Shown here piece after piece: positions 1 through 7,065 of a stretch of 26,608 nt of DNA. The translations under genes and the position numbers were made by a program. This stretch comes from a virus: the IMG/VR virus record IMGVR_UViG_3300020578_004460, positions 1-26,608 of that record. The stretch is one strand, 5' to 3'. Position 1 is the stretch's first letter; each line of letters opens with the position of its first letter. Under the pieces are notes generated by a model. It was not told where the DNA came from. It searched no databases and worked only from the letters and a program-made list of their open reading frames with translations.

Positions 1-8
1 AGCGCACA

Positions 9-449
9 TTGTTACCAACTATGATCGAAAATAAATCACAAAACGCTGAAGATTGCTGCTCGCCTTTCCACGAACCGATGCAATGGTCATCGCAATCGCA
101 ACGGATTAACTTCCTTACACCCGTTGAGGAAGAACTAATTCGTTTGTTGCGTTCTAATTTGGCGTGGCATGCGTTATGGTATGGCGTTTCGTCAGAGGAT
201 GCCATAAAGAAGGTTGCTAGGGTAGTACCAAAAATGGCCCTCGCGACCGTTATGTATGATGTTATTAAAGAGGGTCAAAATATTTCAAAAAGAGTGGTTG
301 ACGATTGTCACAATGGTGACTTCAGTTTGATCAAATCTGATCAATCTGTTGTCGCACCGTGGGCTATTCGAGCACTAAAAAATTGGATTGATAATGATGC
401 CTTGCCCACATTAGACAATGTGGACCAGTCTAAAAATGGAGCCGAGTAA
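9..449 (+). CDS. Unknown phage protein, possibly 5' partial
   Basis: Not recognised. About 146 residues are visible. The reading frame is open to the left edge of the window, so the true start may lie outside it; inside, a TTG at 9 or an ATG at 21 could serve, but neither has a clear ribosome binding site. The first 30 residues look unstructured. The middle (about residues 35-110) is rich in hydrophobic and charged residues and probably alpha-helical. There is no signal peptide or membrane segment. The stop overlaps the next start by one base (TAATG), so it is probably translationally coupled to the SprT-like gene. Its composition is less AT-rich than genes further right, like the neighbouring pyr genes. 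Confidence 0.6.
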   Translation: MLPTMIENKSQNAEDCCSPFHEPMQWSSQSQRINFLTPVEEELIRLLRSNLAWHALWYGVSSEDAIKKVARVVPKMALATVMYDVIKEGQNISKRVVDDCHNGDFSLIKSDQSVVAPWAIRALKNWIDNDALPTLDNVDQSKNGAE

Positions 450-775
450 TGAATAGCTATACGACTACCGTCAGCAAAACAAAAACTTCATTTGCTAAAA
501 TTAGTAGCCAGTTATTTCGTGGCATTCTTGATATCGACGATTTAGAATTAGAAATTGATCCTCTTGATACAGAGGTCGGTTTTTGTATCGAGGACGAAAA
601 TGGAAAAATTATTCTTGGTCTTACTGATAAATTTGAATCAAAGAAACAATTTGAGGATGTCCTTTGTCATGAGATGATCCACTTATGGCAAATTATGAAT
701 TGTTGGAAAGTTCATCATGGTGATTCTTTTCAGGATTATGCAAAAAAGGCTCTTAAATTTGGATACAGTGTTTAA
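449..775 (+). CDS. SprT-like zinc metalloprotease domain protein
   Basis: A 108-residue protein with the SprT-family zinc motif: HEMIH at residues 74-78 followed by a histidine-glycine pair at 90-91 (KVHHGDSF) as the likely third metal ligand. This spacing matches SprT/Spartan-like domains, in which the glutamate of HExxH is catalytic and the two histidines plus the downstream histidine bind zinc. It is a minimal version, shorter than bacterial SprT (about 160 residues), with no C-terminal zinc ribbon. Short SprT-like proteins are common in T4-like phages; their substrate is unknown, and DNA-protein crosslink repair is only suggested by the eukaryotic relative. The start codon overlaps the upstream stop. 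Confidence 0.8.
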   Translation: MNSYTTTVSKTKTSFAKISSQLFRGILDIDDLELEIDPLDTEVGFCIEDENGKIILGLTDKFESKKQFEDVLCHEMIHLWQIMNCWKVHHGDSFQDYAKKALKFGYSV

Positions 776-805
776 AAATAAGCGCGGGCTAATTTAGAAA
801 AGCAC

Positions 806-1939
806 ATGACAAAATATGAATTAGTTGATAATTCTCATAATGATTTTTTGATATTTCCGCATCAGCATCTTCTCAGTATCGAGACGCTGACTGCACCGCA
901 GATTAATCATCTGCTCAATTTATCAAATTATCATGCTATGGTCCATGAGCGCGAAATTGCGCGGCTTAATCGGCAAATTAGATCGATACCAACAAGCAAA
1001 TCTCCATCTTTTACTCTCAGCCGTCGCATGAGCCGCGTCATGACGCGGCGTACACTTAAAGGATATAGCCTGATCCTCCTCTTTTTCGAGACCTCGACGC
1101 GCACGCGCACGTCATTCGAGTTGGCGGGCAAGCGGCTCGGCGCCGACACGGTCAACATTTCGGTCGCGACCAGCGCGATCAAGAAGGGTGAAACGCTCAT
1201 CGATACTGCGATGACTTTGAATGCTATGCACCCGGACGTATTAGTGGTCAGACACCCGGAAGCCGGCGCAGTCAATTTACTTGCACGTCATGTTAACTGC
1301 GCGGTGATCAATGCGGGCGACGGTGGTCATGAACATCCGACACAGGCGCTGATCGATGCTCTTACAATTCAAAAAAGGCGAGGCCAAATTAACGGTCTTA
1401 CGATTGCGATCTGCGGCGACATCCTGCACAGCCGGGTCGCGCGCTCGAACATTCACCTGTTCAACAAGCTCGGCGCGCGCGTGCGCCTGATCGCGCCGCC
1501 GACGCTCCTGCCGACCGCGGTCGAGACCTTCGGCGTCGAGGTGTTCCACGACATGCGTAAGGGTCTGAAGGACGTAGATGTCGTCATGATGCTTCGACTT
1601 CAGCAGGAACGAATGCAAGGCACCTTCGTGCCCTCAACGCGCGAGTATTTCCACCTTTATGGCCTCGATAAAGAAAAGCTTGCCTTCGCCAAGCCCGACG
1701 CGCTGATCATGCACCCGGGTCCAATGAACCGAGGTGTCGAAATCGATTCAACCATAGCTGATGATATTACACGAAGTGTAATTCTTGATCAAGTCGAACT
1801 TGGTGTCGCTGTACGTCAAGCATGTATTTATGCATTGGCACGCAATCGATCAGCCTTTTCATCGTTTGAGTCAAATGTATTAAATGACAATTCTAAAGTG
1901 TTGCCAACAAAAACTGCTGATCAAATAGGTCCATGTTGA
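806..1939 (+). CDS. pyrB: Aspartate carbamoyltransferase catalytic chain
   Basis: Would catalyse carbamoyl phosphate + aspartate to N-carbamoyl-aspartate, the committed step of pyrimidine synthesis. The 377-residue product has the expected family motifs: STRTRTSF at 97-104 (carbamoyl phosphate loop), KKGE at 126-129 (lysine of the 80s loop), HPTQ at 177-180, RLQ at 264-266 (aspartate site) and HPGP at 303-306. All look intact, so it is probably active. The body reads like alphaproteobacterial PyrB. It is longer than the usual 310-340 residues because of extra sequence at about 50-88 before the phosphate loop and a roughly 30-residue tail. No regulatory pyrI follows. It overlaps pyrC by 7 bases, implying coupled translation, and class A ATCases do assemble with dihydroorotase subunits. 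Base composition is patchy: strongly GC-rich blocks (about 1083-1200 and 1393-1570) sit among AT-richer sequence. Confidence 0.95.
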   Translation: MTKYELVDNSHNDFLIFPHQHLLSIETLTAPQINHLLNLSNYHAMVHEREIARLNRQIRSIPTSKSPSFTLSRRMSRVMTRRTLKGYSLILLFFETSTRTRTSFELAGKRLGADTVNISVATSAIKKGETLIDTAMTLNAMHPDVLVVRHPEAGAVNLLARHVNCAVINAGDGGHEHPTQALIDALTIQKRRGQINGLTIAICGDILHSRVARSNIHLFNKLGARVRLIAPPTLLPTAVETFGVEVFHDMRKGLKDVDVVMMLRLQQERMQGTFVPSTREYFHLYGLDKEKLAFAKPDALIMHPGPMNRGVEIDSTIADDITRSVILDQVELGVAVRQACIYALARNRSAFSSFESNVLNDNSKVLPTKTADQIGPC

Positions 1940-3291
1940 TGATACCAACACCCGACCGCTCAGCACCGCGTCGCACCGCCTTTGTAAATGCACGTATAAT
2001 CGATCCAGAAAGTGGTCTAGACACTTTTGGCGCACTCGTGACATCTGGTAAAACAATTGTTGATTTTGGCCCACGGCTTTGGAGATGGAGTTTAAACGAA
2101 GGCGACATTGATATAATTAATTGCGGTGGTCATATACTTTGCCCAGGATTAATTGATATGCATGTCCATCTTCGTGAGCCTGGACATGAACACAAAGAAA
2201 CTATTGCAAGTGGTAGCTACTCGGCGGCGGTTGGTGGTGTCACTACCGTCGCTTGTATGCCTAATACAAATCCGACGATTGATAATGTTGCATTGATTGA
2301 ATTTATTCATCGTCGGGCTCGTGAGACTGGCCATGTCAAGGTTTATCCTTTTGCCGCGATAACTCGTGATCTTGCTGGTAAAGAAATAACTGAAATGGGT
2401 ATGCTGGCAGAGGCCGGCGCGATAGCCTTCACCGATGACGGTCGCCCCGTGGCCGACAGCCTCGTCATGCGCCGCGCGCTCACCTATTCGCGTGCCTTCG
2501 ACATGATGGTGAGCCAGCACGCGGAGGACATGTCGCTTACGGGCTGCGGCTGCATGGCCGAAGGCGAAGTAGCAACGCGACTTGGCCTACCGGGCATACC
2601 CGATGTTTCGGAACTTGTAATCGTCGAGCGAGATATTCGACTGGTAGAATTGACTGGTGGACGCTATCATGTTGCCCATATCTCAACCGCACAAGCAATC
2701 GATGCTGTACGTCAAGCGAAGCGCCGCGGCCTATCTGTCACTTGTGAAGCTACACCGCATCATTTTGCGTTGAATGACAGTGCGGTAGGTGACTACCGTA
2801 CATTCGCCAAGATGTCACCGCCACTTCGTAGCGAAGCGAATCGACTTGCGGTAATTGAAGGTCTAATAGATGGTACGATTGATGCAATCGCCACTGATCA
2901 CGCACCACACGATCAGGAATCTAAAAGAGTGCCAATGGAGCGTGCAGCCAATGGCGTAGTTGGCCTTGAGACAATGTTGCCTATATCGCTTGAACTTTAT
3001 CATGCAGGCAAGATAAGCATTATGGCTCTGATTGCGCTAATGACTCAGCGACCAGCCAATCTGATGAAGCTGCCACAGGGGCGTCTTAAGCGAGGTGCGC
3101 CAGCTGATTTAATCGTGTTTGATCCAAACGCTTGCTGGACCATCGATGCTAAAAAGTTTGTTAGTAAGTCGAAAAACTCACCGTTTGATGAACGTAAAGT
3201 CAAAGGTCGCAATTTGCTTACCATGGTTGATGGTCGGATTGTATATGGATCAGCGGCCGACTTATGTAAAAAAGATGATAAAAATATTTAA
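1933..3291 (+). CDS. pyrC: Dihydroorotase (class I)
   Basis: Would cyclise N-carbamoyl-aspartate to dihydroorotate, directly after the PyrB reaction. It is 452 residues of the amidohydrolase superfamily. Metal and substrate residues are present: DMHVH at 75-79 followed by LREPG, the FTDDG loop at 166-170, QH at 195-196, H249 in AHIST, the EATPHH segment at 272-277 and TDHAPH at 321-326. Because the metal ligands are intact, this looks like a working enzyme and not one of the inactive PyrC-like partners found beside some class A ATCases. It starts inside the last codons of pyrB (ATGTTGA), so the two genes form one operon. A GC-rich block (about 2411-2580) interrupts otherwise AT-richer sequence. 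The last 40 residues are lysine-rich and look phage-adapted. Confidence 0.95.
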   Translation: MLMIPTPDRSAPRRTAFVNARIIDPESGLDTFGALVTSGKTIVDFGPRLWRWSLNEGDIDIINCGGHILCPGLIDMHVHLREPGHEHKETIASGSYSAAVGGVTTVACMPNTNPTIDNVALIEFIHRRARETGHVKVYPFAAITRDLAGKEITEMGMLAEAGAIAFTDDGRPVADSLVMRRALTYSRAFDMMVSQHAEDMSLTGCGCMAEGEVATRLGLPGIPDVSELVIVERDIRLVELTGGRYHVAHISTAQAIDAVRQAKRRGLSVTCEATPHHFALNDSAVGDYRTFAKMSPPLRSEANRLAVIEGLIDGTIDAIATDHAPHDQESKRVPMERAANGVVGLETMLPISLELYHAGKISIMALIALMTQRPANLMKLPQGRLKRGAPADLIVFDPNACWTIDAKKFVSKSKNSPFDERKVKGRNLLTMVDGRIVYGSAADLCKKDDKNI

Positions 3292-3299
3292 TTATGTTA

Positions 3300-3328
3300 T
3301 TGACAAATGAGACCAGTTAATTTAGAAT
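3300..3328 (+). promoter_or_regulatory. Sigma-70-type promoter before the tRNA cluster
   Basis: TTGACA at 3300-3305, a 17-base spacer and TAGAAT at 3323-3328 make a near-consensus host promoter just after pyrC. Transcription would begin near 3335 and read into the small gene and the three tRNAs. It overlaps the ATG at 3307, so if it is used the small gene would more likely start at the second in-frame ATG (3337). Sequence evidence only. Confidence 0.45.
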
Positions 3329-3471
3329 ACGAAAGAATGATAAAGAATCCTAGGTTCAGCGAAGCAATAGATAATGTTGAACTTGGTATTTTGTATGAGT
3401 GGGTTAATTGTCATGAATATCTTGAAGCCTTGGTGGAAGACCTCGAGCACGCTCATGTCGATCACCAATAG
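3307..3471 (+). CDS. Small acidic protein, unknown
   Basis: A 54-residue reading frame, acidic and probably all helical, with no membrane segment and no recognised family. It occupies the gap between pyrC and the tRNA cluster. An in-frame ATG at 3337, preceded by GAAAG, would give a 44-residue product and is an equally good start, especially if the promoter at 3300-3328 is active. Supported only by position, by phage-like codon choice and by the lack of any other gene here. Confidence 0.45.
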   Translation: MRPVNLEYERMIKNPRFSEAIDNVELGILYEWVNCHEYLEALVEDLEHAHVDHQ

Positions 3472-3515
3472 CGGCATCCCTACAACAGATTGAAATTGAA
3501 TATAACGAAAAAAAG

Positions 3516-3597
3516 ATGAAAAGAAATAGACCAAAAACGAAAAGATTGCTTGAAGCAGAAAGACAACACGAAAAGTTTTTGAAAAAAATTGGTATAA
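3516..3597 (+). pseudogene. Possible gene remnant cut by the tRNA cluster
   Basis: A plausible N-terminus of 27 residues, basic and starting MKRNRPKTKRLLEAERQHEK, begins at 3516 after an A-rich site and runs straight into the first tRNA at 3598. The frame stays open through all three tRNAs to 4088, but there it translates tRNA sequence, so it is not a credible long protein. From memory, short phage proteins can begin with a similar lysine/arginine-rich, E-A-E-rich helix. I infer either a gene whose 3' part was replaced by the tRNA cluster or a chance frame. Confidence 0.3.
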
Positions 3598-3675
3598 GGT
3601 CCCGTAGCTCAGTTGGATTAGAGCATCAGATTTCTAATCTGAATGTCATACGTTCGAATCGTATCGGGATCACCA
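3598..3675 (+). tRNA. tRNA-Arg (anticodon UCU), CCA encoded
   Basis: A full cloverleaf can be folded: acceptor GGTCCCG with CGGGATC (one G-U pair), D stem GCTC/GAGC, anticodon stem TCAGA/TCTGA with loop TTTCTAA (anticodon TCT), variable loop ATGTC, T stem ATACG/CGTAT with loop TTCGAAT, discriminator A and an encoded CCA at 3673-3675. It reads AGA, a codon frequent in the AT-rich phage genes here and probably rare in a GC-rich host, so it is likely a codon-usage helper. Confidence 0.93.
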
Positions 3676-3682
3676 AAAACAT

Positions 3683-3766
3683 GAGCATAGGTGGTGCTCA
3701 AATGGGCACCGGTGGTGCTCAAACGAGCGTCGGTGATGATCAAATGGGCGTCGGTGTTGGCACACA
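3683..3766 (+). repeat. Four 21-nt tandem units; the last is the 5' end of the next tRNA
   Basis: Four units of 21 bases start at 3683, 3704, 3725 and 3746. Each begins G-(A/G)-G-C, then a GGTG core at positions 8-11, and three of the four end in CAAA plus one base. The fourth unit begins exactly at base 1 of the class II tRNA and covers its acceptor 5' strand and D arm. Unit 2 can fold by itself (GGGCACC with GGTGCTC). The array looks like repeated duplication of the tRNA's first 21 bases. In the long open frame it would encode a seven-residue repeat, but I do not think it is translated. Confidence 0.7.
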
Positions 3767-3837
3767 GGGAGGTCTTATAAACCTTTCAGCGGCAGATAAC
3801 CGTTCTCGAAAAGGTTCGAATCCTTTGGCGCCTACCA
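3746..3837 (+). tRNA. Class II tRNA with UAU anticodon, atypical
   Basis: Acceptor GGGCGTC (3746-3752) pairs with GGCGCCT (3827-3833), followed by A and an encoded CCA at 3835-3837. The T arm is normal (AAAGG, loop TTCGAAT, CCTTT). The anticodon stem GAGGT/ACCTT holds loop CTTATAA, giving anticodon TAT, which would read AUA (Ile). Unlike ordinary tRNA-Ile it has a 24-base variable region with a CGG/CCG stem, the class II shape of Leu, Ser and Tyr tRNAs, and a short D arm (GTGT/ACAC around a four-base loop). The anticodon helix can extend to 7 bp. What amino acid it carries cannot be told from sequence. AUA is common in these AT-rich genes. Confidence 0.7.
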
Positions 3838-3842
3838 AATAT

Positions 3843-3916
3843 CTGGGATTAGCTCAGTCTGGTAGAGCATCTGCTCCGGAAGCAGGTTGTCGGAAGTTCG
3901 AATCTTCCATCCCAGA
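3843..3916 (+). tRNA. tRNA-Pro (anticodon CGG), C33 and A37, no CCA
   Basis: Acceptor CTGGGAT pairs with ATCCCAG, giving the C1-G72 pair typical of bacterial tRNA-Pro. D stem GCTC/GAGC, anticodon stem TCTGC/GCAGG, T stem GGAAG/CTTCC with loop TTCGAAT. The loop TCCGGAA places CGG at 34-36. The arm closely resembles tRNA-Pro(CGG) of alphaproteobacteria, but base 33 is C instead of the nearly invariant U and base 37 is A instead of the G methylated by TrmD. The 3' end reads ACCG, so CCA must be added by the host. An Arg (CCG) reading would need a poorer stem. Confidence 0.75.
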
Positions 3917-3950
3917 CCGTTCTTTAATAGCAAATTCCTATAACTCTTCA

Positions 3951-4088
3951 ATGAGTAAAAAAGAGCCTATGATATATACAGGAACAGAAATCATAGGAAT
4001 TGCACAAATGCATAAGAGCAATGCTGTTCCTATTCGCAGTAAGAAAGATGCTATAGACATATCTAGAATGAGGCGTAATAATGTGTAA
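3951..4088 (+). CDS. Small conserved phage protein, unknown
   Basis: A 45-residue protein starting at the ATG after the tRNA-Pro. It has a pattern I recall from many small phage and prophage proteins: a short lead, then YTGTEIIGIAQMHKSNAVPI, then a charged helix ending in arginines. Function unknown. It is the true coding part of a longer open frame that runs back through the tRNAs. No membrane segment. There is no strong ribosome binding site, so it may be co-transcribed with the tRNAs. Confidence 0.7.
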   Translation: MSKKEPMIYTGTEIIGIAQMHKSNAVPIRSKKDAIDISRMRRNNV

Positions 4089-4129
4089 TTATAATTTTTT
4101 AATGATTGGAGAGTAACATAAATAAAAGA

Positions 4130-4137
4130 TATAAATA
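4130..4137 (+). promoter_or_regulatory. T4-type late promoter box TATAAATA
   Basis: An exact match to the T4 late promoter -10 element, about 50 bases before the start codon at 4189. There is no -35 box, as expected for late promoters. A gp33-like late factor is encoded in this window, so late transcription of T4 type is plausible. In AT-rich DNA an 8-base match can arise by chance. Confidence 0.4.
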
Positions 4138-4188
4138 TTCTGATGAAATCAACATCAGCTAAAATCTTGTAAGGCATTACTATACACA

Positions 4189-5370
4189 ATGGCTAAAGAA
4201 TCAAATACACCAAATATGGGAGATGTATCGGAAATTATTTTAGCGGCTGCCATAGCTGCTAGATTTAAAAAAAGATTGGAAGCTGCTGATTTAAAAAGAA
4301 TGACAAAAGGAGCTCCAATTTCGTTAGGTAATTTACCTCAGGTAACAGTCGGTGACGTAAAAAAAGTTTTGACTAAAATGGTTAAAATCGGAGGTAATGA
4401 TTTTGATTTTAAAGCAAGTTTTAGTGTAAAAGATACTGATAGAAAATCAAAAATAAAGTCTCAAATTACTGATAAAATTGAGGTTACAGCAGCTATTCCA
4501 GAACCAAGTGCAAGATACATTTCTAATGATAAAACTTGGCCTGGAATTAATGATTTATTTCTCTCTTCCGTTGCAAAAGTAAATTCTGACAGTAATATCA
4601 AAAAGAAAGCTATTTTTACTGAGTTTAATTTGCAGGAGGATAAAATTGTTATCGCTAGTGAAGGAACTAAAGATCAAAAAGGAACAAAAGTTGATATTAG
4701 ATTGGATTTATATACCGCTGCGGGAGTTAGAAGGCCTAGAACATCCACTCAAATTTCATTAAAGTATGATGTAGGTCAATTTGCTCAAGCAGTTGGTCTT
4801 GAGTTTAAACAATTTGGAAAGATATTTGAACCATTAGGCATTGAAACAAAAAGTTATGAAGATAAGTTCTTGAAAGCAATTGGTGGTTCAGAACAAACTC
4901 TCTTGGATAAAAGATACAGAGATAGAACAACTGCTGGGAATTCCGCAGAGGTTCGTGCTTTGAAAAAGACGGTGAAAAAAATGTTTAAGGAACATGTAAC
5001 ACCAAAATTAAAAACAAAACTTCAGGATAAAAACTTTAAAAAAAGATTAGCAGAATATTGTAAAACAAAAGCAACACGAAATGAAAGTGGATTAGAACTA
5101 GTAAGTTTTACAAAAGGTGGTGGATTTAAACAACAAGATTTTGGTCCAAGATTTATATCAGCAGTTACTAATACTTCATTTGATGCTCTTTACTTAGAGA
5201 ATTTAGAAGATCCTACCATAATCATATATAAAAAATCATCTGATTATAATGATAAAAAATATAGACTAATACAATTCAGATATAGATTTGATGCAATGGG
5301 TCAAACAACAGGATACAAACTTCAAATGAGAACATATGTTGAAGCTGGTGGATTACTTTATACAATATAG
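4189..5370 (+). CDS. Large conserved phage protein, possibly nuclease-like
   Basis: A soluble, lysine-rich 393-residue protein, not firmly recognised. The N-terminal helix (residues 11-30, GDVSEIILAAAIAARFKKR) has the E-x-x-L-A-A-A look seen at the start of restriction-endonuclease-like folds. A strand-like segment D169-I-R-L-D173 is followed by Q188-I-S-L-K192 and a D-x-x-Q-F-x-Q stretch. I recall this D...S-x-K...QF arrangement from phage proteins suspected to be PD-(D/E)XK nucleases. That is a weak inference; the acidic/lysine pair is not canonical. The C-terminal 80 residues look like a beta-rich domain. A late promoter box lies upstream. A structural or packaging role is the alternative. 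Confidence 0.75.
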   Translation: MAKESNTPNMGDVSEIILAAAIAARFKKRLEAADLKRMTKGAPISLGNLPQVTVGDVKKVLTKMVKIGGNDFDFKASFSVKDTDRKSKIKSQITDKIEVTAAIPEPSARYISNDKTWPGINDLFLSSVAKVNSDSNIKKKAIFTEFNLQEDKIVIASEGTKDQKGTKVDIRLDLYTAAGVRRPRTSTQISLKYDVGQFAQAVGLEFKQFGKIFEPLGIETKSYEDKFLKAIGGSEQTLLDKRYRDRTTAGNSAEVRALKKTVKKMFKEHVTPKLKTKLQDKNFKKRLAEYCKTKATRNESGLELVSFTKGGGFKQQDFGPRFISAVTNTSFDALYLENLEDPTIIIYKKSSDYNDKKYRLIQFRYRFDAMGQTTGYKLQMRTYVEAGGLLYTI

Positions 5371-5399
5371 ACCAAATTAGAGAATTATATTCAATTAAT

Positions 5400-5636
5400 A
5401 TGAAAATTAAATTAAAAACATTTTACAAATACTTTGTATCAGTTTGTCTTGCGATTGGTGGAATTTTATTTTCAACAGCACTTATAAATTTTTCTATGAT
5501 TTATATGACCGATGCGTTTGCTGATGGTCGTGATGATAAATTTTTAATTGCAGCAATTTTGTTATTTCTTTCATTTTTAGGAAGTTTTGGATTTGCTGCA
5601 CTTATAATTCACTTTTTAAAAATAAAAAAATATTAA
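5400..5636 (+). CDS. Small two-helix membrane protein
   Basis: A 78-residue protein with two clear hydrophobic helices (about 12-36 and 49-72), a basic N-terminus and a basic tail, with a short polar turn (DAFADGRDDK) between them. Both ends are probably cytoplasmic. No family recognised. It follows the large 4189-5370 gene by 29 bases and precedes a small basic protein. A holin-like or host-membrane-modifying role is possible, but nothing in the sequence shows it. Confidence 0.65.
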   Translation: MKIKLKTFYKYFVSVCLAIGGILFSTALINFSMIYMTDAFADGRDDKFLIAAILLFLSFLGSFGFAALIIHFLKIKKY

Positions 5637-5660
5637 TGAAAGATTATTTGAGGGTAAAAG

Positions 5661-5966
5661 ATGTCAAAAAAGAAACAACGTAAACATTTAGAATCAAAGG
5701 GCGAACATAAAAGTATGTCTCTTTGGTCAAAAAAAGCTCATAAAAAAGAGTATCGAGCAAACAGTGCCCTGCGCTTGATTAATCAGCAACGCGCTTGGAA
5801 GGCTCGAAAAAATGTTGTACTTACTATTGAAAATCCAAATGAAAATGAAAAAAATAAAAAATTCATTCGCATTAACGCCAAAGATTTATGGGGAGAATTT
5901 GGAGGATATTTACTTATTCGTTCTCATTCTCCTCAAGGCAATGAAAACACACAGACAGAGGAATAA
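5661..5966 (+). CDS. Small basic phage protein, unknown
   Basis: A 101-residue protein preceded by a good ribosome binding site (GAGGG, 8 bases before ATG). Residues 1-55 are very rich in lysine and arginine and probably bind nucleic acid or are disordered. The C-terminal half has beta-like segments (NVVLTIENPN, FGGYLLIRSH). No recognised family. It is separated by 5 bases from the glycosyltransferase and is presumably in the same transcript. Confidence 0.65.
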   Translation: MSKKKQRKHLESKGEHKSMSLWSKKAHKKEYRANSALRLINQQRAWKARKNVVLTIENPNENEKNKKFIRINAKDLWGEFGGYLLIRSHSPQGNENTQTEE

Positions 5967-5971
5967 ATTTA

Positions 5972-6964
5972 ATGAAATTTGTTATTACTGGTTTGAATGA
6001 AGATGATAAATTTAAAGATAATATAGACGAAAATGGAAATGTAATTGGCGCGTTAGGCGGAACTGAAATGATACGCGAGAATCTTCTAAAGCGTATCGAT
6101 CCTAATATATTAAAACATTTTAATATTATTCATTCTCGCGTGCGCAATATAAGTGAAGAAAAGAAAAACATTCTTGTGTTGCACGATACTTGGAATGATC
6201 CTGAAGTGCAACATCTTCGCGAAGAAGAAAAAAGAAAAAGATTTAGTAAACTTGTTTTTGTTTCTAATTATCAATTTCAAACGTATCATCTCGCTCATTC
6301 TATTCCTTACAAAGAAAGTATGGTATTACATAATGCAATTGATCCTATTGAAGATCATGAAAAAAATCGTGAAGGTCCTTTACGTTTAATTTATCATACT
6401 ACTCCACATCGCGGCTTAGAGCTTCTTGTTCCAGCATTTGAAGCTCTTTATGAAAAACATAAAGACAAAATCCATTTAGATGTTTATTCTTCGTTCAAAA
6501 TTTATGGCTGGCCACATCGAGATGAGCCATATCAAAAAGTATTTGATCGTTGCAATGATCATCCCGGCATTACATATCACGGAGTGGTATCTAATGATAA
6601 AATTAGAGAAGCTTTGAAAAATGCTCATATTTTTGCATATCCAAATATTTGGCCAGAAACTTCGTGTATTTCAATGATGGAAGCAATGAGCGCTAAGTGT
6701 TGTGTTATTTGTCCTAATCATGCTGCACTTGCAGAAACTTGCGCCAATTTTGCTGTAATGTATCAATTTCATGAAGATGTTAATATTCATGCAAATCGCT
6801 TTGCACGAATATTAGATGTTGTTATAGACAATTATTGGGAAGACAATCATATGTCAAAACTTAAATTTCAAAAGATATATTCAGATAATTTTTATTCGTG
6901 GGATAGTAGAATTCCTGAATGGGAAGTATTTCTTAAAACATTAATTTCAAATGATCGTAAGTGA
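5972..6964 (+). CDS. Glycosyltransferase, GT-B fold (GT4-like)
   Basis: A 330-residue protein with the ordered features of a short GT-B glycosyltransferase: an N-terminal part ending in a SNYQ...LHNAIDP linker, the start of the C-terminal Rossmann domain at LRLIYHTTPHRGLELLVPAF, and the nucleotide-sugar segment FAYPNIWPETSCISMMEAMS, where the glutamates of E-x-x-x-x-x-x-x-E are the donor-binding pair. A good ribosome binding site (AGAGGAA) precedes the ATG. Phage enzymes of this kind glycosylate modified DNA bases, virion proteins or host surface sugars; there is no base-modification gene next to it here, so the acceptor is unknown. Confidence 0.88.
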   Translation: MKFVITGLNEDDKFKDNIDENGNVIGALGGTEMIRENLLKRIDPNILKHFNIIHSRVRNISEEKKNILVLHDTWNDPEVQHLREEEKRKRFSKLVFVSNYQFQTYHLAHSIPYKESMVLHNAIDPIEDHEKNREGPLRLIYHTTPHRGLELLVPAFEALYEKHKDKIHLDVYSSFKIYGWPHRDEPYQKVFDRCNDHPGITYHGVVSNDKIREALKNAHIFAYPNIWPETSCISMMEAMSAKCCVICPNHAALAETCANFAVMYQFHEDVNIHANRFARILDVVIDNYWEDNHMSKLKFQKIYSDNFYSWDSRIPEWEVFLKTLISNDRK

Positions 6965-7029
6965 TTGATTTTGTTAATAAAAAAAATATAAAAATAATGA
7001 TTGACTATTTTTTAAAATAAGAGTATGAT
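6959..7029 (+). promoter_or_regulatory. Early-type promoter with AT-rich upstream element
   Basis: TTGACT at 7001-7006, a 17-base spacer ending AAAATAAGAG and TATGAT at 7024-7029. The spacer is identical to those at 17717-17745 and 20451-20479. An AT-rich upstream segment starting AAGTGATTGATTTT at 6959 is shared with the copies at 17595 and 17664 and could act as an UP element. It drives the gene at 7066, about 30 bases after the predicted start of transcription. Confidence 0.8.
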
Positions 7030-7065
7030 TAATTCTTTAATTACAGATAGAGATAGGAGTTTATT

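Noticed and set aside
931-2520. Long minus-strand frames opposite pyrB and pyrC
   Set aside because: They are shadows of strongly conserved plus-strand genes, favoured by the GC-rich patches, and show no recognisable protein features.
3683-3766. CRISPR array
   Set aside because: The 21-nt units are head-to-tail with no spacers and derive from the tRNA 5' end.
3516-4088. One 190-residue protein across the tRNA cluster
   Set aside because: Its middle translates three well-folded tRNAs and a repeat. Only the last 45 codons look like a real gene and perhaps the first 27 are a remnant.
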